Shown in pieces: positions 1 through 12,171 of a stretch of DNA of 64,000 nt (the first letter of the stretch is position 1; each line of letters starts with the position of its first letter). The notes under the pieces were generated by a model. It did not search any database and was not told the DNA's origin. It saw only the letters and a program-made list of their open reading frames with translations. Origin of the DNA: Bromus sterilis (Eukaryota > Streptophyta > Magnoliopsida > Poales > Poaceae); assembly GCA_950022295.1 (NCBI GenBank), contig OX465598.1, positions 90,310,001 through 90,374,000 on the forward strand. The letters are read 5' to 3'. A program made the position numbers and the translations under genes.

Positions 1-1765
1 TGGAGGGGTGCGGAGGCAAAGGTGATGCCGCAATCGCGGGATGGGAGGAGGAGGAGGAGGGCTCGGGTCGCCGGATTTTGGCCGGAAGGAGTGGCGGACG
101 TGGCGGAGCAATGTGGGGCGCCAGCGACGAATTGGAGTGGGGGAAGTGGCTAGGAGAGGCTAGGGAGGCTGCTGGTGTTGCTGGGAGGCTCGGGAGCAAG
201 TCCTATTTAAAGGGGGAGGTGGATGCGGAGCTCATACCGCGACAATGGCGAGTGGCCGAGGCGTGCGGTGAGCTGGCGGCCACGAGAGGCTTCGAGAGGG
301 GGCACGCGGCGCACGCCAGCGGCGGAAAGCCGTGCGGCGCGACAGGACATGGACTAGGAGACAATAGCGTACTAGAGCGTGATGTGGACATGTCGGGCAC
401 GCGCAGAGCGCGGCCAGAGCACGCCGTGTGCGTCCAAGCGCGTGGCCACCAAATTGCACTGGTGCCCATAGTGGGTTTCTTCGTGGCCAAGGATGTCTAC
501 TGTGGAGTCCTTCGCACGCTGATCACTGTGGTATGATTGACTAGTCATTTGGGGCACTGTTGTGATCTCTATCTCATCCTGAAGTTTGATGCAGCAAACT
601 TTGAGCAGAAGCAAAGCTCACATGGGGTGGATTTATATAGGACCAAGATGTCTTCTGGGCTAGAGGTACAAGGGACTAGGCTTCTGTGAAATTTGGGCTC
701 AAACAAAACAATGTACATGGTACATTCTTTGCAAATGCACCATGGTGGCAGAATGTGTTTGTACTGTGGTGTGGCTTGTACATTCCCCCCTAGGCATGAT
801 ATTTTGCATAGCTCAATAATACACTAGGATGAGAGTGTAAACCAAGTTTCATCTCATTTGGATCAGGCTAGCTAGCACTTCCTTTGTAAATGTCCAATTG
901 GACCAGAAATGCAATGTTAAAGCTAGCATCTCATAGGATTGGTGGATTTGGCTGAAAATTGGTGTAGCTTGGTTATTTGGCATGTTGCACATGTGTATAA
1001 AATTTCATAGCCATTGGACACACATAGATAGCACTTTCTTCACAATGTGGCCCACTGACCAGAAACTTAAACATGACAATGCACACACATGGGTGATTGG
1101 ATTTGGCTACAATCTGGTTTGGTGGGGTTATTTGGTGGTAGGATCATTCTCAAAAAAAATCAAGGCAAATGGGATCCCCTATCATTCACTTGTTTCACAA
1201 TGCCCCCTTGCTGCATCCAAACTTTGGGAATTTATTGTGGGAGTTTGTCTAATCAAATGGTGGTGTAATTTGGTGGAGATCAATGATATGGTCATATGAG
1301 ATTGCACAAAAAATTTCACCAGCATTGGATCAATAGAAATAGCACTGCCTTCACAAAGCTCCAATCTGCCCCCACAAACAAATGAATTTTTCTAGAGGAA
1401 AAATCCACTTGGGCTCTGAAATGGTTTTGGAGAAATTGGCAAGATATGATGTCAATGACATGTGGGAATTATTTGGGGATTTATGGAGCAATATAAATAG
1501 GGGTTGCTTCACAAACCTCAAATAATAGGAATATCCCTTTTATTGGAAAAAGGAATATATCGTTTGAATAAAATGGTGGCTTGGATGAGGTGGATCAATG
1601 GAATGACATGGATAGGGTTGGAAACAAGGTCCATTTGAGCATGGAAAGCAAATATGCTCAAGTTTCAAGTCCAACGAGGTGATCAAAATCAAATCCAATC
1701 GCAAATCCAGAAATAAATCAGAAAAGTTTTTGGAAAAAGAAAGTTCCAAAATCCAGGGTGTCACA
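1..1765 (-). mobile_element. LTR-like block of an LTR retrotransposon, cut by the window edge
   Basis: Read on the minus strand the block opens at 1765 with TGTGACACCC, the usual start of grass chromovirus LTRs. It runs through about 1.2 kb of AT-rich sequence into a GC-rich part (540 to 1) containing a GGA run at 44-62. That AT-rich to GC-rich order matches the long LTRs at 36310 and 57247. No polypurine tract or primer-binding site adjoins 1765, so it may be a solo or truncated LTR. One point against this orientation is a good TATA box on the plus strand (TATAAATAGG, 1492-1501). Open reading frames in the GC-rich part (for example 78-536) match nothing I recognise. Confidence 0.45.
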
Positions 1766-2343
1766 TAAATGGCTGAAATGACCCGATGCGACAACTTGAC
1801 ACCTGTCTGCAATGGTCGGATTTCCAATCAAAGCGCAACTTTAATTGAGGAACAAATAAAGCTGACTCACGGACTTGGTTATGCTTTAGGAGCCGAAAGA
1901 ACAAAGTCTTCGCTGGTGAAGCATTACCTAGTGCACATGAGATTTCTCATCTCTGGCTTCTCACAGGTTTGGATTCGATCTGAGTCTTTTCACCAAAACC
2001 TTCGGAGTACATTTACTAAACCCCTCTTGATAGTACGGTTTTCCTACGACTCAAAGAAGTGAAAAAGAACTACGCAAAAACTACTAAGTCTTGCGCCATC
2101 CTGGTCATCTCCTTCGATGAGAAGTGCTTCAGGATTCCTTATCTTTTTGGGGGTCGACATCCGTGATGAGCTTCACTCTAGAGGATGTGCTTCAGTAAAT
2201 ATGTAAATCCTCGTTGAAGCTTTATCACCAACCTATAACTTCAGGAACCTAACCATCTGTTTTACACTAGAAAACTTGTTAGTTCCTCTACTGTTTTGTC
2301 CAATAATATCCAAAACTCATAGGGTCATAAATTTGCTCTTACA
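1766..2343. other. Unassigned repetitive-looking sequence
   Basis: The stretch lies between the LTR-like block and the truncated end of the Athila-type element. I see no domain, terminal repeat, PBS or PPT. It resembles interspersed repeat sequence more than a gene. The right boundary is set by where the two ORF1 copies stop matching (2344 here, 21371 in the other copy). Confidence 0.3.
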
Positions 2344-3027
2344 AAAGGGAACATCATCAGGATGCGGGGTGCGCTCAAGGGACTCAAGGATAAGTGTGGC
2401 GTAAACGCCACCATATAAATTGCCCTTGTTACTATTCGTAACAAGGCGCCGACCAATCAAGGCACCCACATTATACTCATTCCTACCAGAAAGGGTGTTC
2501 GCATAAATAGCAAAGTCTGGTGCAGAACCATTGCTCGTGTTGTCACGAGCTAACACCCCTCTAGCAACAAAATACGCAAAATACCTGAGGTGTGGAAACA
2601 AGATGCTGGAAATCTTCGTGCGCCGATTGTCGGTCTCCTCCTGGCAGCAAAGGGAGTTGAAGAGGGTCCTCAACCCGGAAGGGTGCATGGTCATCTTAGC
2701 TGTCTGACCAACGTTCGGCACACCTATTATATCACAAAACTGTGCCAAAGACATGGTTATGAGATCATTATAAAGTTTGAACTCGACGGTTCTAGCATCA
2801 TGGTTATAACAAAAACTGTTAACAAAGCAGGAGGTAAGCTTTTTTGTATTGTACCACACGACATAAAGCTAGCCGTGTCAAACCTGCATTGGCACAAAGG
2901 CCATAAAATTCCTCCTTAGTTCCTGCAGCCTAACTGCTGAGGGTGAAGCTGCAGCTCTAGTAACTCGATCGGAGCGCTCGGGCTTCTTCTTCCCAAGCCA
3001 CCCCTTTGCTTTTCCAAAGAAACTCAT
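2344..3027 (-). pseudogene. Athila-like ORF1 protein, left copy, truncated
   Basis: The start is the ATG at 3027, which opens with MSFFGKAKGWLGKKKPER. The frame breaks after about 49 codons (a 1-nt shift near 2889 that the other copy shares) and then continues through the diagnostic core with motifs LTSCFVNSFCYNHDA, SLAQFCDIIG and SGLRTLFN. The protein resembles the plant ATHILA ORF1 family of unknown function. It ends where the element is cut at 2344, while the other copy continues about 140 codons further. It lies downstream of gag-protease in the same orientation. It is certainly not functional as it stands. The family assignment rests on recognition of the core motifs only. Confidence 0.6.
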
Positions 3028-3806
3028 TTCTGAATTTTTTTTACAATTCACAAAAACAAGGATTTAAACAAAGTGAGTTGAGGCAAACTACTCTACTCAC
3101 TTACCTAAGGCATAAACTTGCATCAAAACTTGGAAAATAAAATTCTACACATGCATGCAAGCTCATATGAACAGCACCAAGAGCTACTAAATACTCACAA
3201 ATGAGGCCACCAATCAAAAATCTAATTGGAGAGGTGAATGAGTCACATACCAGGGAGTATTTGCTCAAAATCTCAGCTCGAACGGTGGGCTGTAGAGAGA
3301 GATCGAAAATCTCCACCAAGAACAGCAAGAACGCAAGAACAAAGTGCAGAACTCGTGTTTTTGGAGAGAGAGGAAGGAGGAGGAAAAATACATACCTGGA
3401 GGTGGGGACTGTGGGCCCTAAGCGCCCTGTGGGCGCGGCCAGGGGCCAGGCCGCGCCAGCTGGCCGCCTGGGCCACTGGTGGCCACCCTAGTCAGCCCCA
3501 GGTGCTTCTGGGTCATTCCCGGCATGGAAATTTTTAATATAATTTTTCTGACAACTTCACTGTTGAAATTTTTTTGAAGTTCAAAAAGCTGCGAAACTTT
3601 CTGAAAACTTGAAGCAGCGATTAGAGTTGTGAAGATTCAAAAACATATAAACTTGGTACAACAAGGAGAAATAAAGCTAAGGCAAAAGAAAACATAACAA
3701 GCTCCACTTTTTACCTATATAAAACATGCTTACTAGCAAGGTTGATCAAGTCTTACCAAAAAACCGGCGATACATAGAGCAAAAAGTCTCACCTTTCATG
3801 AAGTGA
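3028..3806 (-). other. Internal leader between protease and ORF1
   Basis: This is a non-coding link within the Athila-type element. A GC-rich tract (about 3400-3520) is followed, in element orientation, by a pyrimidine-rich stretch and the ORF1 start. The GC-rich tract resembles the middle of LTRs of this group, so it could hold an internal promoter for ORF1. That is inference. The segment 3028-3541 is repeated at 22056-22569. Confidence 0.4.
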
Positions 3807-4928
3807 TCATTGCACCTTTACTTTAATGGACATTGTTCCCACCATGATGGTTTTGTATTTGTGGTGCACGTGTAGAGGACAATCCCATTCTCCAATCTTC
3901 ACAGTCTCGACATTCTCTATAGAGTTGAGGCCATGCTTTTTGTCAATCTTCTTCGGAAAATACACCGTGTGTTCTTTGTCATTCACATTGAAAGTAACCT
4001 TTCCTTTATTGCAATCAAAAATAGCACCTTCGGTGTTAAGAAAAGGTCTACCAAGAATAATAGACATGCTCCCATCCTCGGGCATGTCAAGCACAACAAA
4101 ATCAGTAAGGATTAAACAATTAGCAACTTCAGCAGGAACATCCTCACAAATACCTATGGGAACGGCTGTTGACTTGTCAGCCATCTGAAGAGAGAAATCT
4201 GTAGGGATTAGTTTTTCCAAACATAATCTCTTGTAAAGAGAAAAGGGAATAACACTCACTCCTTCTCCAAGATCACATAAAGCAGTCCTGACATAATTAT
4301 TCTTTATTGAGCAAGGAATGGTGGGTATACCTGGATCGCCAAGATTCTCAGGAATCTTGCCACTAAAAGAGTAGTTAGCAAGCATAGTAGATATTGCTTC
4401 ATTAGGAACTTTTCTTTTATTAGTAACAATATCTTTCATATATCTAGAATAGGGAGGAAACTTAATAGCATCAGTCAAAGGAATTTGAAGAAAAAGAGGT
4501 TTCATCCACTCGCAAAACTTATTGTAATGCTCTTCTTCTTTAGTTTTGAGAGACTTACCTGGAAAGGGCATGGGTTTATGTACCCATGGTTTTCGTTCCT
4601 TCGCATGTCTTCTTGCGATAAAATCTTCTCTAGTGTATTTCTTGCGTTTGTCGGGTGCTTCTTCTTCTCGAACTTCTGGTGGATCATTCTTTTCACCATC
4701 CTTTTCAGGCTCAACACTGTCTTCCGTCTCAGCATTGAAAGTAGATATACTATTTGGATCGTTGGAATGGTCAGCTTCTTTGTGCTTCTTCTTCTTCTTC
4801 GGAGAGCTAACAATTTCTTCTTCCTGTATTTGAGAATCTTGCTCGATCCCCTTCGGATGCCCTTCCGGATAGAGAGGATCTTGAGTGCTAGTTCCTCCTC
4901 GGGTTTTAATCCCGAAGGCCTGTATATC
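3807..4928 (-). pseudogene. Gag C-terminus and retropepsin-like protease of the Athila-type element
   Basis: The 373-codon frame is continuous with gag apart from one TAG at 4929-4931. An acidic and lysine-rich linker (polylysine near 4790) leads to a pepsin-like domain. The active-site region reads ALCDLGEGVSVIPFSLYKR, with the D-L-G triad of this lineage followed by E where relatives usually have A. The second half carries the ILGRPFL motif typical of retrotransposon aspartic proteases (the flap and psi-loop side). The protein would process the Gag polyprotein. The stop after VKVQ at 3807 is not followed by RT, consistent with a non-autonomous element. Confidence 0.75.
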
Positions 4929-6439
4929 CTATTTGGCATGATTATCAAGCAAATCTTTTTGCACATTAGAAATTTGATCAAGCTGAGTTTGAACCATATG
5001 AAAATGCTTCACAAGACATTTAACATCATTAATTGTTCTTCCTAGAACATCAAGAAAACTTTTGATAGCAAGGGAATTATCATGCAACTGACTTTGTATC
5101 CTCTCATTAAAGTGATTTTGCTTCATAATAAAATTATCAAGCTCATCTAAACATTGATCAGGAGGCTTACCATGAGGAATGTCACTTGCATTGAAATCTA
5201 AAAGGGAGTGTACCTCTACCATAGGAGGATGAGTGGTAGGCTCACACAACTTCTCAATGGGGGGTTGATTCTTCATGTCTTTAGTTTTAATACCCTTCTC
5301 TTTAATAGACTTCTTAGCTTTCTGCATATCTTCGGGGCTTAGGACAAGCATGCCCCTTTTCTTTGGTGGTGGAGGTGGTTCAGGGACGGACCAATCTTCG
5401 TGGTTCTTGGCAATCTTGCCCATTAATTCTTCTGCATCGTCCGGTGTTCTTTTCCTGAAAACACAACCAGCGCAACAGTCCAAATATGATCTAGATTCAT
5501 TAGTTAGACCAGCATAAAATATATCAATTAATTCATTCTTAGGGACTCCATGTCTCGGTCTAGCCTGGATCAGACTGCAATACCTCCCCCAAGCTTTAGC
5601 GAGGTTCTCATCCTGCAACTGTTTAAAGTTATAAATTTTTCGTAAAGCAGCATGTTGCATATGAGCGGGAAAATACTTATCAACAAAAGAGTGAGCTAAG
5701 TCTTAAGGACTCCTAATGGAACCACATGGTAGTGCATCATACCATGCTTTAGCACCTTCCTTTAAAGAGAAAGGAAAAATCTTAGTAACATAGAAGTTTC
5801 GTATCTTCTCATCTGTAGTAAACAAGCCACCTAACTCAGTGAGTTTGGTCAGGTGTGCAATAGCATTATCATTTTCTTTGCCAAAAAGGGGTCAGATTCA
5901 ACCATAGATATAAGTGAAAGATCAACAGAGAAATCATAATCATGATCATTGATGCATATAGGAGACGTAGCAAAAGTAGGATCAGGAATGGTCCTGTTCT
6001 TCAGGGAGTGTTTTTCGAGAAGCTTCTTAATAACATCAGGGTCAGATTCGTCAAACTCTGTTAACTCCCTGCATAAATCATCATCAAGTATAATAAATCA
6101 TCATCAAGGAGTCTCTCATTGAGTTTACTCAAATCGGGATAAGTGTAAGTTCCATCAAAAGGATAGCAAGTATCAGGAATTTCAATTCCAGATTTTTTTT
6201 GCAGCAGCGATCTGTTTCTCAAGAGCGTGACTAAGTGAACCAATATCATCAAGGGTAGTAGAAGCATCATCAAAAGTATCGGACATAGTAACAGATTCAG
6301 TAGAGGCATCATGTGGTGGAGGTGAAGCAAACTTACTCATAACTGAAGGTGAATCAAGTGTAGCACTAGTGTTCAGAACAATACCTTTTCTTGTACGGGA
6401 TGGTAAGATCGGGACCTTGGGGTCTTCTTTCTTATCCAT
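4929..6439 (-). pseudogene. Gag polyprotein of the Athila-type element, several lesions
   Basis: The likely start is the ATG at 6439 (MDKKEDPKVPIL). The N-terminal part breaks at an A8 run near 6189-6196 by a 1-nt change. The central retrotransposon-gag domain is recognisable by AWYDALP, then YFPAHM and NFKQLQDENLAKAWGR (5660-5590). A further frameshift lies near 5880 and a TAA near 5703-5705. A proline-rich segment (PEPPPPPKK) and a charged helix-rich tail precede the TAG at 4929. No CCHC knuckle is visible. Gag would form the particle that packages element RNA. The lesions make this copy inactive. Confidence 0.75.
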
Positions 6440-6496
6440 AGCGGATAAATTGCAGTAGGTAAAATACTTCAAGTAGACTTGTGAATAAATCTATGC

Positions 6497-6514
6497 TCCC
6501 CGGAAACGGCGCCA
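6497..6514 (-). promoter_or_regulatory. Primer-binding site for tRNA-Asp
   Basis: On the minus strand the site is TGGCGCCGTTTCCGGGGA. This is complementary to the 3' end of plant tRNA-Asp with one mismatch. It lies 11 nt after the LTR end at 6526 and fixes the element's orientation. Confidence 0.85.
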
Positions 6515-6525
6515 TAAAACAGGCT

Positions 6526-7524
6526 TGATAACCCACAACTGCAGGGGATCGAGATAGTCTTCGCGGGTAAGAATAACCCAATTTATAGATTCGACTCAAG
6601 GGGAGCCAAAGAATATCCACAAGCTTTGATAGTGGAGTTGTCAATTCCACCGCATCTAAGATACACTTACTTGCAACAAGATATTAGTAGCAACTGCGGT
6701 ATGGAAGTGATGATAGCAACGGTAATAGTGGTGGTGAAACAGCGAAAGTAAAACAGCGAAAGTAAACAACTAGTAACCAGCAGAATTAAAACAATGTGGG
6801 CTAGGGAGATGGATGGTTGGGCGCTGCATGGATAAGACACATCATGTATTTAACTTGGGGCAAGGCACACAGAAAAGCAATGACCATCTAGGCATAAATC
6901 GAACATCAGGCATGTACCCCACAGGTAGTTGTACGTGCTTGCAATAAGAACTTGCACAACATCTTTTGTCCTACCATCCTGCTACAAACAGGGCCAAAAG
7001 GAACTTACGGAGATTAAGGTGCTCCTGTCAAAGAGCACCGGAACAAAGCATTAACAATCAATGGATACATGGAATCCTCAAATTATAGTCCATACCCTTT
7101 GGTGTCCCAAGCTATCACCTTTGGGATCACCGGTTCCGGACTATAACAGGTGCATCCAACTCATAGATAGGATCAAGAACACAAATATAATCATGAAAAC
7201 ACATAGGGTTCAGATCTAAAATCATGGCACTCGGGCCCAAAGTGACAAGCATTAAGAGCAACAAGTTGAAGCAAAGATGATAAACAACAATCTAGATGAT
7301 AGGCAACATGCCCCCAACAATCTGATAAACTATTACATGATCTAACTCATCCAATCCCTACCATCCACTTTGCCTACAACAGGGAAATACTCACACATGG
7401 ATGGAGAAGTCATGGAGGGAGGATGGAGTGGTGATGACGATGACGATGACGATGGCGATGATCTCCCCTCAACGGAGGCCAAAACAGCCTCCAGATTAGC
7501 CCTCCAGGAGAAGAACAGAGGGTG
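6526..7524 (-). repeat. LTR of the Athila-type element, distal part
   Basis: The LTR ends (minus strand) in ATCA at 6526, matching its TGAT start at 19096. The piece is interrupted at 7524 by element A. The two parts (999 bp here, 407 bp at 18690-19096) total about 1.4 kb. A GAT/GAC microsatellite lies at 7431-7462. Positions 7228-7524 are duplicated at 12172-12468. Confidence 0.75.
7520..7524. repeat. Target-site duplication GGGTG, left side of element A
   Basis: GGGTG abuts the TGAT start of element A and recurs directly after its 3' LTR at 18685-18689. A 5 bp duplication is standard for Gypsy integrases. Confidence 0.8.
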
Positions 7525-7777
7525 TGATTCGTCCCAAATGTATCTATAGTTTCTGCTTGCTCCATGCATGTTTTGTGTGACTTTTCCATGATTAGCTTGA
7601 ACTTTCATACATGTTTGAGCATATTTGGACTAATCTATTAACCCAGTGCACCCAGCCGCCAGTTGCTGTTTTCTGCTGTTTTTGTATTTTAGGTTTTCCG
7701 GCCATTAAAAGTGATCCAAAAAATCCGGAAAAATCAAATAAAAAATCAGCGACCCAGAAGCTTCCGGAATCACCAAG
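7525..7777 (+). repeat. 5' LTR remnant of element A
   Basis: The first about 253 bp of the family LTR match the start of 17234-18684 and then jump directly into gag. The join falls in a shared CAAG. Confidence 0.8.
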
Positions 7778-9154
7778 CATCATGAACCTTTTAAAGAGAT
7801 TTGCAAAGAAAATGAGATTGTTCATGATGATTGCAACATGCATGATCCAATTCCTGTAAATGAAGTTTTATATAAGCATGTTAATTTTTGTGGAGTGGAT
7901 AGACCTTGTGAAAGGCCTATGATTGAAGAAGAGAAGTATTGTAAGCAACATAAGCATGAAAGAACAATCACTTGGGTCAAAGATTTAAATGAAATTGCTA
8001 GAGAATTGTGTGACCTTTATCCTTTTACTTGTAAACTTTGCTGCATAGAGGGTCACTTTAATTTTCAATGCATGAACTTTCAAAGCACAACTGTTAATCA
8101 GTTGTGTGATAACATGACCACTTCTGATCTTTATGATGAACTTATGTTATTTTTGATGTGTGAAGAGTTATCAGAAAAGACTTCTTGGCTAGATGTTAAT
8201 GCCTTAGGAATTAGCAACACTTTGCAAAATTGCCATCTCTATTGTGTTGTTAATAGCCATGAAAATGATTACATAAGTAAGATTAGAAAGGAGGGAACTT
8301 TACCAAAGTATAAAAATGTCTCTTATATCTCTACTAATAAAAAGGAGAGTTTCTCCCAAGTTTCCCCTATTGTTTCTAATGATAAACCAGGATATGTGGA
8401 GAAGCTTCATCTCCAACCACTCCCTCCTAAGGTAAATAAGAAGAAAAAGAAGAGTTGGAGGAAGAGGAGCAAGAAGGAAGAAGAATGGGTATCAACCTGG
8501 CCTGAGCATATTCCTCGCATCAATTTTTATCCTAACGGGCAGAAATTTTTGGAGGACGGTGAGCTTGATTGCATTCATTATTATCCTGATGTTAAGTCCG
8601 TAGGCACTATTGAAGATGATTTTGATTATGATATGCATGTTACTTTTTGTGATTGGCAAAATTATGATAATGCTACTTATAATCTTGAAAATATTTTTGG
8701 TACTAACTCTGAGAGTGATGATATGGAAAGCTCTAAGCTTGGGGATGATATGATTGCAAGTCCTTTACCCATTAGTGATGTGGTAATTGATAATTATTTT
8801 GCTAGTAAGAATAAAGACAACATGTTTACAAACATAGTTTCTAGCAATTATAATGCTCTTATCTACTATGATGATGTTATAACTCCTATCTTTAGTGATT
8901 ATAAAGGTACCTATGACATAAGGAGAAATTATCCTTATGAAACTTGTCATAATCATGGAGGGAATTACTCCCTTGTTGAACACCATCTTCCTAATACACA
9001 ATTAATATATAGTGTTCAAGTTGTTTATGATAGTCCTACTCCCACTATTACCAATGATAAAGATTATGCTTATGTGGAGAGTAAGAGTACCCTTTTGCAT
9101 GTGGATCATGGTAACAATGCTTTATGTGATACTTATATTGTTGAGTTTATGTAA
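7778..9154 (+). pseudogene. Gag C-terminal region with zinc knuckle, element A copy 1
   Basis: The open frame (first ATG at 7838) is homologous to 24235-25818. It has a CCHC knuckle CKLCCIEGHFNFQC (C-x2-C-x4-H-x4-C) near residues 65-78 counted from that ATG. A basic cluster (KKKKKSWRKRSKKEEE) and a long acidic C-terminal region follow. The frame ends at TAA supplied by the inserted E LTR (the residues EF are followed by M and stop), so the hydrophobic C-terminus is lost. In this copy the codon at the gag joint (7784-7786) is GAA, whereas B has TAA. There is no start or N-terminal gag because the 5' LTR is fused into the frame. Confidence 0.7.
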
Positions 9155-10596
9155 CGACCCAATTCACACAGAATTGAAGTCTCTGTGCTCAAGTGCCAGT
9201 CCCTGGATCGAACTCGCTGGCACACACAGTATTATAGATGTATATCAAAGTACAAGTGCATCATTATTACAACGTATGATCCAGAGTAAATAAATAACAA
9301 GTTGCATAGCTCAAGGCTAGCTTATTCAATATAAATATAGCGGAAGCAAAAGCAAATAACGTGGAGTCCATCAACAGCCACATGCGAACATGCTGAGTGT
9401 AGACTCGCAACCCCTAAACGCACCTTACTGATCGTCTGAAAAACCTGCAACACCGAAGGTTACAGCCCGACAACGGGTCAGTACATCTGATTTGTACGGC
9501 AAGTGACACGGAAAAGTTTATATAAAGGACCTACAACTACATGCAAGGTAAGTCAAAGGAAAGGCTTATGGTTTAGTTTTGCAGAAATCCAATTTTCTCC
9601 TGAACTAAACTAGTCAAAATTTTAAGTTGAACTTACTACTTAAGAACGAACTGGGCACACCAGTTCCAACACCACACCCTTATTTAATCTTGCCCACTCA
9701 AATTATTATGGTGATTCATATGTCAAGATCCTCCAGTAACAGTAATGTCTAGTAGCTCAAGGATGTCCATAACCGGGGACACGGCTAATCATGATTAGTT
9801 TTTACTCTGCAGAGGTTAGTACACTTTCCCGACTGGACTCAACCCGAAGATTGAGACGAAGTCTTTCAGAAGAGGTCACCTACACCCAACGGCAAGCCGG
9901 TACCACCTAACACATATACATCTGCTAGCTTTGCATGGGAGAGGCTTCCTACATCCTACTCAACTAAGCCAGAGCCCATATGGCCAGCGGCTGTACATGT
10001 AAGCTTCTAGTCACCAAGTATGTCTGATCTTTTTGAGCCTGGACGGCGCCCACTGCGTCAGAGGGTACTCGCCATGACGTACTTTCAACCACCAAACCAA
10101 CCATTAGGGGTACAACCTGGTCTCGCCCTTAGATAAGTGACGAGCCCCCAGGAAGCACTCCCTGCCCGTCCAGAGGTGATTTCTATTTATTAAACAGTTG
10201 CTACACAAGTTATTAAATAGCTCACAAGCACTCCATGAATTTACACAACCCAAACCACGTCTACAAAGCATAGCAATAAAGCAACAACACGACTAGGTTG
10301 ATCTACGGTAGACAAGTCAAATCATGTGGCTATCCTAACTGGTTTTGCAGCAATAGTAAAGTAAACTACCTATCATGCAATAGGGTGATATTTCTTAACA
10401 TAATGCATATAGAAAATATAGGTATGAGTATGGTCAAAGCATCACTTGCCTTCTTGCTGGTCCTGGCGGTCACAATCCTCACAAAACGAGGCGGCACACT
10501 CCGGACAATCTATACGAGCAAACATAGCACCAATCAATCATTATCTATTTAATTTTATTAACATTCCAAAATTCAGAGAAATTTTGGGATGTTACA
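9150..10596 (-). repeat. 3' LTR of element E
   Basis: It begins TGTAACATCCC at 10596 and ends GGGTCGTTACA at 9150 (minus strand), near-inverted termini over 1447 bp. It contains TTTGCTTCCGCT (9339-9350), also found in the F, G and H LTRs. Confidence 0.75.
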
Positions 10597-10598
10597 CA

Positions 10599-10616
10599 CT
10601 ACCACCCTTAAAAGGA
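10599..10616 (-). promoter_or_regulatory. Polypurine tract of element E
   Basis: The purine-rich run just before the LTR start on the minus strand contains AAGGGTGG. An identical 18 bp copy lies at 10707-10724. Confidence 0.65.
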
Positions 10617-12171
10617 ATCTCGTCCTCGAGATTCGAGAAGGCTAGAAAGAAAGGTTAGGGTTCGGGTCTTCATGGCAGTCCATCGATCCTCTGATGAGTT
10701 AGGGTGCTACCACCCTTAAAAGGAAAACGACATGGTCTTCAAAGGCTTGCTCCCTCAGCGATCTCCCCACACATAATCTTCATACTCCATTGGGGCATGG
10801 AATTCTTCATCACAAGTGTGGGCTTCCAGTATCTTAATCCATCGATGACATTCTCCGTACAGGTTTCACCTGCGGTCTTTGAGGTTTCACGAATTCCTCC
10901 TTTGAGGTTTCCATTCCTTAGCCAGAGAGTGGTCTTCCAGGTACTGAGACTTCATGGCTGACAGGTCAGACGCCACTACTAAACAACTATCGATTTTCTC
11001 ATGGTGTTCAACAAGAATGCTTTTACAGGATACCTGCAGCAAATGGTCTTGGTCCATACTCACCGTATAACACAAGTGGTAATCTCCTACAGGGGTCACA
11101 CATCGTACCATTCTATGGTTCAGGCTTTAACATCGTCGTCTCTCTGCTATAGGTAAGTCACTATAGATTTACTATCCCGCATAGCAAGAGCGAATAATAA
11201 GGGTAGTCGTCATGGGGGCCAATCCATTACGCACCCAAATCATTACCTTGTACATGGTTTAGTGAATCTCGCAATCTAACACTCGGTCATCCTCACAAGC
11301 GTTGCAGAAATTCCTCTTGTTCCTGAACTAGGTTCAGATAAATCCATGATTCTGCAAGCCAAACAACACATCTATTGTTTCTTCACAACTCTCAGGTTTG
11401 CGCAAGCTACTATAAAACGTGCACTGGTGAACTACAACTTGCTCCATGGTCCTTCCTTCCGCAAGATTGTGCTCGCTTGTTGTAAGATCCGGGCACAAGG
11501 GGTTTACTTTGAACTCAGCATTAACTTGCATCCATCTTTATCCTCGTCTTGACATTAGCAGCCATTGTAGTAGCTTCTTCAGTGTAGGGGTTTGAGGTGA
11601 GAGGGAACATAATGTAGATAGCGAGGTAGAGAGAGAGATAGGGAGAGATACCCATACAAACATCACACTAGTTTTGAAAATACTTTTGATGTGTAGCTGT
11701 CGGTAAAACTAGAAATGACAGCCCACATAATCAATCTAACGATAGAAACTTTTAATCTTCCAGGTCTTCAAGTCTTCAATGCCGGTAGCTTCAGTTTTGA
11801 AATTTCGAAACAATCTTCATATCGTTGAGTAATTCGTCAAGTTATTCTTCTTGTTGTTGTGTCTTCTTTAGTCTTGAAGCATACTAAATAGATGAGGGTC
11901 TAATGAAACGTAAACTTATTCTACTCGCATAGAAGAAACACAAGGGCCACACACAACATCAATCAAAACAAGACATAACAGGGTCAAGGTCACAAGCAAA
12001 AGTTATCAAACAATCATGACATAAAACATCTAGTTAATCCATAGCAAACACGCATCGATACACATCTCCAACTATCATTAAAAAGTACCACCGTACATTT
12101 AGTGCACACCTACGTACGTCCTCCAATTGCCAACATAAGCTTCTTCGAGTCAGCATCCTTGCTTCCACGTT

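Larger units (their letters stand above)
2344..7524 (-). mobile_element. Athila-type Gypsy element, 5' half (LTR part, PBS, gag, protease, ORF1)
   Basis: Running leftwards on the minus strand are part of an LTR (7524-6526), a tRNA-Asp PBS (6514-6497), gag (6439-4929), an aspartic protease region (4928-3807), a GC-rich leader and an Athila-like ORF1 (3027-2344), which is truncated on the left. There is no reverse transcriptase or integrase between protease and ORF1, so this was probably a non-autonomous member. The 2344-3541 part is repeated at 21371-22569, and the LTR continues at 18690-19096 beyond an inserted element. This shows the two pieces are one tandem array. Confidence 0.8.
7228..9149 (+). 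repeat. Direct duplication, copy 1 (1.92 kb)
   Basis: The segment holds 297 bp of Athila LTR, the A 5' LTR remnant and gag. It is nearly identical to 12172-14082: I could spot about a dozen substitutions and one 11 bp deletion. The repeat spacing is 4944 bp. Confidence 0.9.
9150..12171 (-). mobile_element. Element E: chromovirus fragment (3' LTR and adjacent internal region)
   Basis: The LTR start and PPT show minus-strand orientation. The 3' LTR (10596 to 9150) is complete. Internal sequence to the right is non-coding apart from the last codons of pol (about 10640-10613), and it is cut at 12171 where the duplicated flank begins. No gag, RT or integrase remains. The insertion split the gag frame of element A after its codons for VEF. 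Confidence 0.7.

Noticed and set aside
78..536. Open frame of 152 codons in a GC-rich stretch
   Set aside because: Overlapping open frames on the other strand and low-complexity composition; best explained as GC-rich LTR sequence.
7431..7462. GAT/GAC microsatellite as a coding acidic repeat
   Set aside because: It lies in LTR sequence and is duplicated with it at 12375; no supporting frame.
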